Shown here: in pieces, positions 1 to 10,682 of the stretch
Layout: each line of letters begins with the position of its first letter
Position numbering within the stretch: position 1 is the first letter of the stretch
Source of the DNA: Reticulascus tulasneorum
Lineage: Eukaryota; Ascomycota; Sordariomycetes; Glomerellales; Reticulascaceae
Direction of reading: 5' to 3'
Length of the DNA: 64,000 nucleotides
Assembly: GCA_001557505.1 (NCBI GenBank)
Contig: LSAX01000004.1
Span: 3,348,001 to 3,412,000 of the forward strand
Notes under the pieces: model-generated
What the model saw: only the letters and a program-made list of their open reading frames with translations
The model's database searches: none
What the model was told of the DNA's origin: nothing
Translations under genes and position numbers: made by a program

Positions 1-489
1 CATTTACGTGGAAATGGATCTGGAATACAGGCCTTGACGGGGTTTGTGCATACGAGTCGCGCTGGCTGGAGCCCAGTCTCGACGAAACGGCTTACACTCC
101 GTTTGCTAGATTTCGGCTCCTTCTGTTCCGCGTTTTGATCGACGTTGGTAATTGAGTCTTCATTCTTTGCAACTGATCTTAAGCTGAAAGCACAATTGCA
201 ATGCCCCGCCGTGTTTAGCATGTTAATGGCTGTCTGAACGTTTGAAGCTCTCTAGTAGTCGTTAAGTCAGTTCAAACACCACTATGCCAGTCGAGACTTC
301 CACAAGACTATTGTATTGGCGTCTGCTAAGCTACCTTAAATCGAAGAGACAGTACAAATGACACGTGTTTCAATTTTCTGCTCTTCCTTTGGGTCCCGTT
401 CTATCCGAAATTTGACAAAAGCTATAGTGCGTGATAGAATGAATCGCCCGCACTCCAGTGCCTAAACTCATGTGTCTTGCATCATTCCA
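1..489. other. Intergenic, no gene seen
   Basis: No reading frame here has a recognisable domain, and I see no convincing splice structure or RNA gene. It is probably the 3' flank of the small secreted-protein gene that ends at 490 on the minus strand. Confidence 0.4.
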
Positions 490-848
490 CTACTTGTCCT
501 GCGGCCAGTCGCTGTAGTCACAGTACGCATCTCTGAAATGATTGACAGTTTTACAACGTGTTCCCTCTGGACATTCTCCTCCTAGTATCCACTGGCCATC
601 CTGGGTGCAAAGATAGAATTCCCGTATGGCACCACTGTGAATCTCCGTTAGTTGACGTATCCATTTGAAAAAAAAAGAACCCCCCAATAGAAACCAGCTC
701 CATCTTAAACCCCAAAAAGGTATAACGTAAGCAGCGATGAAAGTTGTGAATCTTACTCAGATTCGCTGCACCTAGAAGCAGGTGCGTCGCAGTCCGCGGC
801 CATAAGCGCAGTGGCCATGCTCAGAACTAACAAAGATAAAAGTTTCAT
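490..848 (-). CDS. Small secreted cysteine-rich protein, 78 aa
   Basis: Two exons, 848-757 and 634-490, are joined across a 122-nt intron (GTAAGA donor, CTAAC branch site, CACAG acceptor) and give exactly 79 codons with the stop. The first exon is short and easily missed. Residues 1-18 (MKLLSLLVLSMATALMAA) form a clear signal peptide. The mature part of about 60 residues has six cysteines: two early (C20, C27), then LCT, ECP, RCK and YCD, enough for three disulfides. The GEWxL-like and CPEGTRC segments are typical of small secreted fungal proteins, including effector candidates, but I cannot name a family. It lies alone at the window edge. The role (effector, antimicrobial or cell-surface) is inference from size, secretion and cysteine content only. 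Confidence 0.7.
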
Positions 849-1767
849 TCTTGTCAAATGTGGTTTTACTGAGGAAGAGTTGGCACTGGAAGGATTCTGG
901 AATTATTAGCTCGTGCAACCAGTGTTCCGTGGTATGAGTACAAGACGTACCCGGCGCAAAAGAAATGTGTTTGGGCTAAACGAGGTGTAGAGAACTAAAG
1001 ATTCTGTGTGAAAAGTTCAAGCAGATGGGGCATCCTTTTATCTTTTCAATTGGACCGAAAGTAAGCTGAAGCCGTTTTAAGTAAATGCTCTCAAAGACGG
1101 CGGAGAGTATGCAAGGCGGACGATTCGACCCAAACGGGACATTGCTGTTGCTTACGCATAGTGTCATCTTATTCAAGTCCTACCGAAATATCTTCCTGCT
1201 GTCGTAAGTAAAAATTATAACTTACAGCATCAGTCTGTCGAGTTTTTCAGCGTACATCTGGGCCTTTCCCCTTACTGCCTTGAAAACTAGGTGGTGTTCC
1301 AGAAGTTGCAACTTGACTCAACATGGGCCAACAGTATATTACTCAAGACAGACTTGAATTTATCTTGAAGAACTACGGTAGCCTATTGTGCAAGACGCAT
1401 CTGGCTATACAACCGAGATAATGTTTAGCACGCCTTAAATACAGACCCGATTCTATGCGGGTGCCATGATTTGCGGTGGTAGTGTAACTCAAAGAGTTCT
1501 AGAACGTTAAGTGTTTTCCGTCCAAGCAAAAATATGAGCTGGACCAGACGCCAATGAATGCTAATAGGCCGTGACCAAGATAAACCTTGGTAACCAAGGG
1601 CGCATTTGGTTTCAAGCCAAGTCTAGCCAGACCTGACATACTGGAAGTCCATTCTCGCGTATTCTTCATTCACTTTCCCCTTAGCTTCATCCACCAATTT
1701 TTTTTAACACGGTCGAGCGAGGTGCTGATCTTCCCAGGCTGCGTGCCTCATTCGCTTTGGCTATTCT
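849..1767. other. Intergenic, no gene seen
   Basis: This is the presumed promoter of the 78-aa secreted protein on the minus strand and the 3' flank of the Ser/Thr-rich gene to its right. Frames are short and broken. I see no domain, RNA gene or repeat. Confidence 0.4.
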
Positions 1768-2076
1768 CTAGGCAAGCATAGCAGCAACCATCAGTGCTAT
1801 GAGCAGACTCAAGAATGTGCTTGTGGCCCTCGATGGTGCGCGGTCGGGAACTGGAACTGTTGAGGTGCTGCTTGGTGCCTCGCTACTCTGCGTGCTGGAA
1901 GGCGTAACCGATGTCGGCAATGTTGTTAATTCACTGGTAGGCGAAATGGTGCTTGTCAGTATCACCAATGTAGTGGAGGTTGACGGAGCGAGCTCCGTGG
2001 TTGTTGACCATGGTGGGCAGCCATCTATCGAAGAAGTGGCGTCCATTGTAGGAGTAGCAGAAACACCCGTGTCTTG
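1768..2076 (-). CDS. C-terminal exon of a Ser/Thr-rich, probably GPI-anchored surface protein (5' part unresolved)
   Basis: The exon runs from a CTCCTAG acceptor at 2078-2077 to a stop at 1768 and encodes about 102 residues. After a short Cys-Pro-Pro-Trp segment it is almost entirely Ser, Thr and Pro, as in O-mannosylated wall proteins. It ends in a hydrophobic tail (TFLSLLIALMVAAMLA) preceded by a small-residue, basic stretch, which is the layout of a GPI-attachment signal. A good donor (GGTAAGT) on the same strand at 2307 could close an upstream exon, but its phase does not match the best reading here, and I could not find a signal-peptide exon. An opposing open frame on the plus strand over the same bases is probably a mirror of the low-complexity sequence. 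The gene is plausible but incomplete as described. Confidence 0.4.
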   Translation of the reverse strand, partial: QDTGVSATPTMDATSSIDGCPPWSTTTELAPSTSTTLVILTSTISPTSELTTLPTSVTPSSTQSSEAPSSTSTVPVPDRAPSRATSTFLSLLIALMVAAMLA

Positions 2077-2309
2077 CTAGGAGCTAACTCGAGTGGTGAT
2101 AGTATTGATGGCTTGTTGTGAAACTCGTTCCGAGGAAAGGGTTATGGAGACATGACCTGGATGCGGACCAAAAAAAAGTAGATCTGTGCAGGCAATAAGT
2201 ATTTGTGGCTCGGTTTGTTTGCACAGCTTGGTATACATCTTGAAAATGGGCGGTGTGGCCGGATTTCGTTTGGGCGATGACACAAGATACCTATCTAAGT
2301 GACTTACCA

Positions 2310-3343
2310 GAAATGGTGTCCTGCAGCGACTGTTGGCAGATTGCTGAGCCCAAACGTCATCTCATCGAGTAATGTAAGCTGGCTGTATTAACTGGCAGAA
2401 TCTGGGCTATTCCAGTGGCGGTGGACCATATGAACCGTTGTTTGTGGCTCCCATTGTCAACTGTTTGGCCTTCATTGGTTCATTGTCTGATGGCTGCGCG
2501 TTCACGGACGAGTATCAAGCCAGCCTTAGCATTGCATTCCCATCTTTCAAGCACTCAAATCACAAGCTGCATATCGTGACTTTTTGGCTCGTATTACTCC
2601 TCTGCCACTCCCAGCCAAGCGCCATGTGGAATTCACCGACCGCCACGTATTTTTATTGCAAGCGTACTGGCTTGTGCAGACGTGCAGCATATAACATGAG
2701 CTCTGGAATGGGAGGCTTTTGGATGACCATACAGAGTAGGGAAGCCGACCTGATTTACTGAGCAGTTTGGCGAAAATGGCTTAGTTTATGAGTTATTGAA
2801 TGCATTCTGACTTTCAATGGCAACATGCACTTCGTATCAAAGCAAGGTGGCAGTGCCAAGCGGCGCCCTCCAACTTGGCGGCGAAGCTTTGGCGGCCACG
2901 TCGCTTGCGAAGAGATGAATGACGTGCTATTAAAGGGCAGCTTAAATGATTCTGGTAGTTAGTAAACCGCGAGTGACCTGAGGACGAAACCTGATCTGGA
3001 ATACCCGTGGCTGCTCTTCTTTTCGAGCACTTCACTTTGGGTGACGCTGCAACGATCTTCGCGTGCTGCTGTCGGATCATTCCATGTTATGAAGGCGCCT
3101 ACCTTGGTTAGGTAGGGTGGTTAGTGGACTCTGGTGGGCCTGTGGCCGCTGAATTGAAAAAGTGGGGGAATGTTGCATTTAACGTAATCCACTAGCGTCA
3201 AAGCCGCTTAGCGCTGTGCGGCTGAAAGAGCGATAGTTGTTCAACAAAACGGACGGCGCTCATTTCTGCCAAACAAGTGCATTCTCACCAGGCTCCAATT
3301 AGTTCTCAGCACCAGTCGAATCAACTCGAGGTCTCAACGGGCC
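2310..3343. other. Intergenic, possibly holding unplaced 5' exons
   Basis: This stretch may contain the missing 5' exons of the GPI-type gene (donor at 2307 on the minus strand) and the promoter of the HET gene starting near 3344. The open frame at 2438-2761 on the plus strand resembles nothing I know. No RNA gene or repeat was seen. Confidence 0.35.
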
Positions 3344-5779
3344 TTGGCTGGGAACCTCTTACCGTGGTTGGCCTTGGATCTTGGGTTTGTCTCGACCACA
3401 CCCATCCCCGGGGTGCTTGGCTACTCTGGGATGACTTCACCACTTTCATTACTACGAAGCTTTCACTTCCGATACCCCTGGACTGATCCACCATGCCCAG
3501 GGTACTGCTACTCTCAAATTGATCCAAAACAGCGAAGATTCAGAGTTGTTCGGCTTCTCGCCGCCAATGATTCGCGCAGCTATCTCACGCGTGCCAGCTT
3601 ACGAATTGAGATTGTCGAAAACCATGCCGACTCGCCATTTGAGTATGCTGCGCTATCTTACTGCTGGGGAGGGCTACAACCCACCCAGCGAGTTATCATA
3701 GAAACTGCGGATGGTCCACGGGAGATTTTCGTTACCGAATCATTGGAATCTGCCTTATTTTCTATCCGAGATTCGCAGGTGACAGACCTCCCACTCTTCG
3801 TCGATCAAATATGCATCAATCAGTTGGACTTTGAAGAGAAAGGGTGTCAAGTCGGCCTTATGGATGACATATACCGGAAGTCTTCCCGCACTATCGTATG
3901 GCTAGGACCTGGAACTCGTGGCTCAGACGCGTACATGGACTATGTGACGATGCATTGTCATGAGCCAGTCGTTGGTCGCTTTATCCGTTTCGATCCTCCC
4001 CGAATGGGGCGAGTTTTCGGCACTATTGTACGCAATGCCGAACCGGCCAACGACGATGATCGTCAAGAGAGGGATGAGATGCTCGAGTTAGTTCTCAGGT
4101 ATGGTTCTCAGTACCCCATCGACGGACTGGCGGAAGTGTTAAAACGGCCTTGGTTTCGCCGTTTATGGGTGATTCAAGAGGCGTGCCTGCCAAAGCAGCT
4201 CATCTTTCTCTGCGGCAGTCGATCGCTCTGCTATGACTGCTTCAGATCCGGCATCTTATTCTACACCATCTACAATACACACTGGGTCAACAACAAAACC
4301 GGTGCCATTCCCAACAAGGAGATCCGCCGACGGGACGACATCTTCCAGCTGAATAATCCCCTTATCAGGATCATCCAGGTTCGTAAAGGTGTCCAAAACG
4401 CCACCCAGAGGCTGTCGTTGTATGAACTGGTGAAGACATACAGCGTTAAGGACGAGGGAGAGAAGGTTGGAGCATCATTCGATGTTGACAGGATCTTCGG
4501 ACTGCTTGGTCTCTGTGCGAATGACGATGATGTGTGGGACCGAACCACTGTGGACTACAAAAGTCTTGTTCGAGACGTCTATTCATCATTTGCTGCCAAT
4601 GTCATACGACATGACGTCGACGTCCTGTTGTTCTCTCAGTTCCCGAAATCTGACCCCTTGACGCCAACATGGGTTCCTGACTGGGCTATGGATCTGAGGA
4701 TTCCGCATTCATATCTTAATCTCAAAACACGTGTCTTTTCGGCAGGAGGCTCTCATCCTGCCAATGTTCCTGAAGCTATTTTGGATCAGGGCATGCTGCT
4801 CATCAATGGCCTCGAAGTTGATACTATCGAGCGAGTTGGCAAGCAAATGATCGTTACTAGCAGCAACTCCACGATTACAGTAAATCTCGACTTTTGCTCA
4901 GTGAAATTCTTTTTGGACGAAATGGACGAGTTCCTGGACTCTGCGGGCCGTATGCCTAACAGTCAGTATGGTACCGATCAGCTTCGCTCTGAAGCTGCAT
5001 TCCGACTCCCTGGAGCAGGTCTATCCTTGAAGGTTCTTGAGGATTTCTACGATCCCCCAAAAGCCCAGGAGCAACTGGAACTATTCCACACAGAGACGAG
5101 AAAATGGGGAGACAAGCTGGTCTCTATCGATGAGCAGAATGAACGTATCAAGTGGCATGCCCTAGTGCAAAGGATCAAACCTTGGTATTTGTTTCCGCAG
5201 AGCGAAGTGGACATCTTGCAGCTGTTGGCTGTGAGACCCTTGTCCGGTTACTTGCTGTGGTTTGACATATACTGGTATACTCTGAATGACATAGTCGGCT
5301 ACAGTCTCGCGAGAGCATACTTTCGGGGATATCTGCTCCTGAAGCGTGTGCAGCAAGCAATTTCACGTCCCTCCACCACATTCAACGGGGATGAGAAGAG
5401 TCAAGTCTTCCAAAACGTCGGCTTGAACCCGGAAGTCGCCCTGTCCCAGGAGATGAGTGAGTATCGGGATACGCTGCAGAAAAATGCCAACCGGAAGCTA
5501 TATATGACCAAATCGGGATTTGTGGGACTCGGGCCTCCATCCATTCAGCAAGGCGATGTCGTTGCTGTGCTCTTTGGCGGGACCACGCCTCATATTCTTC
5601 GCCCGAGGATTAAGACATCACCTGCGACCGCGCCAGAAGTAGCACTGCCGGTTGATGATGAAGCAGCAGAGTCTGAAGGCCCGGTTTATACATACATCGC
5701 TGAGACATATTGTGAGGGGATAATGCACGGCGAACTGCTGGCACATGATAGACCGCCGGTCCGGTTTCATATTGCCTAG
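3344..5779 (+). CDS. HET-domain (heterokaryon incompatibility) protein, about 811 aa
   Basis: A single long exon encodes a HET domain (PF06985) at residues ~95-190: YAALSYCWGG (101-110), LPLFVDQICINQ (149-160) and the DIYRKSSRTIVWLGP block (175-189). The later parts also fit fungal HET proteins: a RPWFRRLWVIQE motif, DRIFGLLGLC, PTWVPDWAMD and a C-terminal GDVVAVLFGG-type segment. Known HET proteins trigger regulated cell death after fusion with a non-self hypha; their partner genes are usually polymorphic. The first ~60 residues are weakly constrained, so an internal start at Met30 (3431) is possible. It stands alone, followed by about 480 bp without genes. Function as an active incompatibility gene is inference. 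It is one of three HET loci in this window. Confidence 0.85.
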   Translation: MAGNLLPWLALDLGFVSTTPIPGVLGYSGMTSPLSLLRSFHFRYPWTDPPCPGYCYSQIDPKQRRFRVVRLLAANDSRSYLTRASLRIEIVENHADSPFEYAALSYCWGGLQPTQRVIIETADGPREIFVTESLESALFSIRDSQVTDLPLFVDQICINQLDFEEKGCQVGLMDDIYRKSSRTIVWLGPGTRGSDAYMDYVTMHCHEPVVGRFIRFDPPRMGRVFGTIVRNAEPANDDDRQERDEMLELVLRYGSQYPIDGLAEVLKRPWFRRLWVIQEACLPKQLIFLCGSRSLCYDCFRSGILFYTIYNTHWVNNKTGAIPNKEIRRRDDIFQLNNPLIRIIQVRKGVQNATQRLSLYELVKTYSVKDEGEKVGASFDVDRIFGLLGLCANDDDVWDRTTVDYKSLVRDVYSSFAANVIRHDVDVLLFSQFPKSDPLTPTWVPDWAMDLRIPHSYLNLKTRVFSAGGSHPANVPEAILDQGMLLINGLEVDTIERVGKQMIVTSSNSTITVNLDFCSVKFFLDEMDEFLDSAGRMPNSQYGTDQLRSEAAFRLPGAGLSLKVLEDFYDPPKAQEQLELFHTETRKWGDKLVSIDEQNERIKWHALVQRIKPWYLFPQSEVDILQLLAVRPLSGYLLWFDIYWYTLNDIVGYSLARAYFRGYLLLKRVQQAISRPSTTFNGDEKSQVFQNVGLNPEVALSQEMSEYRDTLQKNANRKLYMTKSGFVGLGPPSIQQGDVVAVLFGGTTPHILRPRIKTSPATAPEVALPVDDEAAESEGPVYTYIAETYCEGIMHGELLAHDRPPVRFHIA

Positions 5780-6262
5780 CGATGTAATGTATTCTTCTTT
5801 TGTTTAGCTCGGCCTGCAACTATTGGTTAGCAACTGGTTGAATAACTCCCTGAGTTTTACTTTCGCTCGAAAAAGACTGTTTAACCATATATGCTTCCGT
5901 GTTGAGACGATGAACAAGGGTTGGGGTGTAGATCTCCCAATGTTTAGGATCAATGTAGAAAGCTCATGGAGCGGTGGTTGAGGAGAAGATAGGAGAAAAG
6001 CGAAAGAAGACGAGTTGGAGAAAGCGTGCCAAGAGATTGTACCATGTAAGGCACTCAAAGCAAATTGGAAAGCTCTTGAGGAGTGTTAACCCTTATCAAG
6101 TCTGAGGAATATGATCCCTGCCTCCAACCCCAAACCCCGCTCACCACGTACATTTTTTGGCGGGGCACTTGCAGTTCTCGTAATTTGATGCATCCATATT
6201 TTGTTGAGTTCCAACGAAGTCACTACGTTGTGCTTACTTACCACTACAACCAGTCGCAAATC
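5780..6262. other. Intergenic between HET gene and acetyltransferase
   Basis: This is the 3' flank of the HET gene and the promoter of the GNAT gene. I see no domain-bearing frame, repeat or RNA gene. Confidence 0.45.
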
Positions 6263-7082
6263 ATGGCCTTAAATTTCGAGCTGCCCATCAACCTCTCGCG
6301 CCTGCAGAATGATCGACTCAAGCTAGTCCCGCTCGAGGTACGCCCCAGCTAACCCATACATCATGGTCCAAGAAACAAGCACAGCTCATACCTCACCTCA
6401 GGACAACCTTGAAGAATGGGCCGATGCATACGTCCAAGACGCGAACCGCAGCCCACACGTCTACGACTGGCTTACATACGGCCCATTCGCTGACGCCGCC
6501 GAGTATGTATCCTGGTATAATGACAGCTCCCGCAATAATGCTAGCGAGCTCCTCCTAGCCATCGTCCTGAAGGCCGGCACCGTCACCCGCAAGGATCCCG
6601 TCACCGGCGAGATGACGACCACCGAAGTCGCTGACGGCACCTTCGCGGGCCTCTGCGGTTTGGCCAGCCAACCTGAGCGTGCTACCACTGATCTAGGGCA
6701 GCTGCTGATCAGCAGCTTCCAGCGAACGTTTGTGGGCACTCACTCCAATGCTTTACTATTGCATTACTGCTTGGACAGCGTGGCAGAGGGAGGATTGGGG
6801 CTGCGTAGGGTGCAGTGGCAAGCCAACGCGAGCAATGTGGCGAGTGTGAACACGGCAAAGAGGCTGGGGTTTCACTGGGAGGGGCTGATCAGATGGCAGC
6901 AGGTGCTGCCGATGAGAAAGACTGGGAGTGAGGGAGCCGGACTGGAGAGGGAGGGTTTGCCGAGGGTCGGGTGGGATGGAAGAGAATGGGGACCAGGGAG
7001 GCACACTGCAATGCTGAGTTTGTGCTGGGAGGACTGGGTTGGAGGTGGGAAGGAGCACGTTGATGCGCTTGTTAGAAGGTAA
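6263..7082 (+). CDS. GNAT-family N-acetyltransferase (RimJ/RimL type), 251 aa
   Basis: Exon 1 (6263-6337, 25 codons, MALNFELPINLSRLQNDRLK..) joins exon 2 (6402-7082) across a 64-nt intron with a GTACGC donor, GCTAAC branch and CTCAG acceptor. Both junctions are phase 0. The N-terminus has the LSNDRVKLxPLE-like opening of Acetyltransf_3 proteins. The end of the core, around QANASNVASVNTAKRLGFHWEG, is the usual acetyl-CoA-binding and C-terminal GNAT motif (NxxSxxxxxKLGFxxEG). These enzymes move an acetyl group from acetyl-CoA to an amine on a protein, antibiotic or polyamine; the substrate cannot be read here. The Gly/Glu-rich tail at ~205-245 is loose. It is likely cytosolic, as no signal or membrane segment is seen. 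Confidence 0.8.
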
Positions 7083-7151
7083 TTATCGAGAAGGTTACTA
7101 TCGAGAAGCTTATTGTACCACTGTTGGCATAGCTACTGCCAATTTTGCTTC

Positions 7152-9260
7152 TTACTCCACACGTTCGAAGACTGGAAGGTAGGCCAAAGGACTCTCTACG
7201 GTCACAGATTTCCCTCCATCCAGTACCTCGCCCTTTGCATCACCGCTTGCCTCCACCTGCCGCCACTTTGCACCTGTAGGCAGGTAAACCTTCCTTTCCC
7301 TCTGTCCCGCCTTCAAAATCGGCGCCACGATATACTTTCTGCCAAACATGTACTGGTCCTCAATGCCCCAGACCCGTTCATCCTTGGGAAAGTCGAAGAA
7401 CACAGGCCGCATGATAGGATCGCCGTGCACATGAGCATCATTCATGAGCTCCCTCACGTACCCGCGCAGCTTCTCCCGCAGCCCCAGGTATGTCTTACAG
7501 ATGCCATAAACCTCTTCTCCATATGACCATACCTCGTTCGCGGCTCCAGAACGGCAGTGGCTTCCTCCAGTACTACCGATGCGCTTCTGGCGCGGCTCAC
7601 GGTCGCCGTGAAGACGCATCACAGGGCAGAATGCCGCCCACTGGAACCAGCGAACGAAAAGCTCGCGGAACTCAGGGTCGTCGGGGTTCCCGCCATGGAA
7701 GCCGCCAATATCGGTGGTCCACCAGGTTATTCCGGCGACGCCGGCGTTCAAACCGGCTGATAGTTGGTTGCGGAGACTGGTCCAGGACGAGGCGATATCA
7801 CCAGACCAAAGCAGGGCACCGTACTTCTGGCTGCCAGCCCAAGCGCATCTTACCAAGTTTACAATGCGCTCTTGGCCTGCACTCTTCATACCCTCGTAAA
7901 ATGCCTGTGAGTAGTACACGGGATACGAGTTCCCGATCATGAGATTGGGGCCCTTGTGGTAGCGGTAAATGTCAAAGTCGTAGATCGTATACTCCGGCTC
8001 CGCTTCGTCCAGCCAGAACAGACTAACCCCTTTATCGTAGTAATTCTTCTTGACTTTGTCCCAGACATACTGACGTGCATCGGCGTTCGTGGCGTCGAAA
8101 TGGATAACGTTCCCATAACCTTCCATGCTGATACGCCAGCCACGATCTTGGCGGATTAAATAGCCTTTCTCAATCATTTCTTGGAAGTTCTCGGATTTTC
8201 GATCGACGGTGGGCCAGATGGATACCATGAGCTCGATGTTCATGGATTTCAGTTCGGCAATCATTGCGTCTAGAAACAATGTCAGTCACAGGCATGTGGT
8301 GGTCTGGTGGAGAATATATATACCCGGATCTGGCCAGAAGGTAGGGTCAAACTTCCAGTCTCCTTCTCGATTCCAGTGGAAGTAGTCAACCACGATCACG
8401 TCCATGGGCAGTTTTCGTTCGTTGACATGCTCCCTCGCGATCTTTAGGATCTCATCCTGTGTCTGATACCGAAGCTTGCACTGCCAGAACCCCAGCCCAT
8501 ATTCCGGCATTTCAGGCACGGTACCTGAAACCTTCGCATAAGCTCTGCAGATATCCGCAGGCGTGTCACCGGCTGTAATCCAATAATCCAACACGCGCGT
8601 CGACAGTGCCTCGTACGTGTGCACGTTCTTGCCAAACACAGCTCTTCCCACGGAAGGATTATTCCACAGAAAACCGTAACCCAACGAAGACAAAGCAAAG
8701 GGTACACTGGCTTGTGAATTGCGCTGTGCGAGCTCCAGATCCGACCCTTTGAGATTCAGTTGTGGTTGCTGATATTGTCCCATGCCATAAATTCGCTCTT
8801 CGGGATCGAGCGACTCGAAACGCGCAGTGAGGTGGTAGGAGTCTGTTCCGAGACGGGGCTTGAATTCCCGGGCAGTAATCCGCAGAGCGCTGCAGTTCGG
8901 GTCTGTGAGATCGAGTCTGTGTCGGGCGAATTCTTCGAGAAGAACGGCGCCATGCTGGTTCTTGAGGGTTAACTTGCCTCGAGGGGAGATGCTGGCTGTT
9001 AGATTCCCGTTCCTGATCGTCACTGGCTTGCTCTCTTGGTCGATTGCGACAGATTGTGAGTGAGGAAGCGGTTCGCTGAGAGCCCAGTTGTCTTCTGGGA
9101 ACGCCGATTCATGAGTTGCGCGAATTCGTAGGGAGTTGGCGCCCCAGGCCTCGATCCGAACGTTTTCCGAGTCATATTTGAAGCTTAAGGAAGTCTTGTC
9201 TGCGGTCCAGGTCATCTTTGGCTCAGGCGCCGTGGACATACTGACTGGATCCCGATCCAT
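7152..9260 (-). CDS. GH31 glycoside hydrolase, alpha-xylosidase/alpha-glucosidase-like, 684 aa
   Basis: Exons 9260-8324 and 8269-7152 join over a 54-nt intron (GTATAT..TCTAG) and restore the GH31 signature FWPDPDAMIAELKSMNIELMVSIWP. The nucleophile is predicted at D400 in FWLDEAEPE, and the acid/base at D470 in LLWSGDIASSW, a spacing like that of bacterial YicI. RIYGMGQYQQPQLNLKG near the N-terminal propeller/insert region and RYGALLWSGD-type blocks support the alpha-xylosidase branch. It should release alpha-linked xylose or glucose from oligosaccharides such as xyloglucan fragments. No signal peptide is seen, so an intracellular role after sugar import is likely. It is convergent with the GNAT gene (69 bp apart). 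Substrate choice within GH31 is inferred from family resemblance. Confidence 0.9.
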
Positions 9261-10682
9261 CTTGGGCGGCGTTTGTAGCAGTTCAGCAATTCAATCAGAT
9301 CTGCCAGTTATTCTTGGATGGCCACAGGAAACCCCCGAGAAGTCAATAGTCAAGATAAAGATGGTCTAATATGCTTCAAATAATAGAAAGTTTTGCCATC
9401 CGAGACGATATCGGCATCCCCCCTCGGTGGAGATGGATATGCCTGTGACGTCGGCCCGACATCCATGATTATTTCATTCGGTGGAAAGCAATCCGAGCAC
9501 ATCTGTATGCGGGCCACTTAGCTATCGGTAGACCTGCAGGGTTCCATCATTGGATTTAGCTCTAGAGCTTGGGAGCTTCCATCATTCGTGTGTTCACATG
9601 GCTGTCAGCAGTTCCAAGGAATTTAGGGGTCAATTAAATGCTCGGATATGGACCCATAGCTTGGGTAAAAAGTTTTAGTGGATGCAGGTTGCTTATAATT
9701 CCCCGCAGCTAACATCGAGTTTGAATTTAGCCGCTGTGGTGCTACGAGTAGCGTGAACGCTAACAATGCGTTTGGAAGAGGGGGCAAAGGCAAAGTATGC
9801 GGTTTCGCAGATGCTTATCCTCAGAGATGCGACCAGTAGTGTCAAAAAGCCATTCCGGAAAAGGCCTTCAACGCTTGCCACATATCATTTGAGAGACGCC
9901 AAGAATTTCTCTTCAAACAATGCGGATTGGTGTTGCACAACTGGAGGTAAGATGCTTCTGATTCTTGAAGGCACGCTATGTCGGAGAATTCATGACGAGT
10001 CCGCCCTTTGGATCGGAGAAGCACGCGCCCATCACCCAGCACCTTACATGGAATACTGATGCTCAATGAGACCACAGAGTGTCTAACGGCATCTAGCTCG
10101 AATGAAGGAAAACATGAAGAGATGTCGACGCAATAATACGCAAGATGAAACGTCACCAGAAGCCAGTCAGGCGGCATCGATGCACTTCGTCATCGTGAAT
10201 GATATTATGCGCTGCTATTGCCCCGGTAGGGTCTACTGGTCATCATAAAGAGCTCGAAGACTTGAACCCCGTGCTTTTGAAGAATGCATGGTGTTTTACT
10301 GGCTCACACGTGTTCGTGCATGCCGCCGGGCATGGTACGCTGCGGCCCGTTGGTAGTGGATCCATCCAATGCCGCCGGGCATAATCTAACGCCACATTGA
10401 ATGCCGGTCGACTTGTGTAACATGCGATTTGTATGTGCAAGAGCCAACATAGTGTTCTTCCACCTGGACTACCCATGCCGCCTGCATTAACGATATCGTA
10501 CCCTCCACGAACCCCGATGGCATCACAAGATGTTGGCTGCAGGCCTACGTGTCTGTCGGCTTGCTACAAATAGACGAGACCAGCCTGGCTTTTCTGTCTC
10601 GTAATCTTTCTCGCCATCGCATCTACAGTCCCAACCACAATCAATCAACTATACGCCGAGTCATCAATACAAACTCTTCACA
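9261..10682. other. Intergenic between GH31 and SDR genes
   Basis: This is a shared divergent upstream region of about 1.4 kb for the GH31 gene (minus) and the SDR gene (plus). A TATA-like CTACAAATAG lies at ~10563, about 120 bp before the SDR start. The 12-mer TGCCGCCGGGCA occurs twice (~10321 and ~10371). No coding region or RNA gene was recognised. Confidence 0.45.

Noticed and set aside
1799..2080. Open frame on the plus strand, opposite the GPI-type exon
   Set aside because: Mirror of the Ser/Thr-rich low-complexity sequence on the other strand. It has no start context, domain or hydrophobic signal, while the minus strand has a proper GPI-anchor tail.
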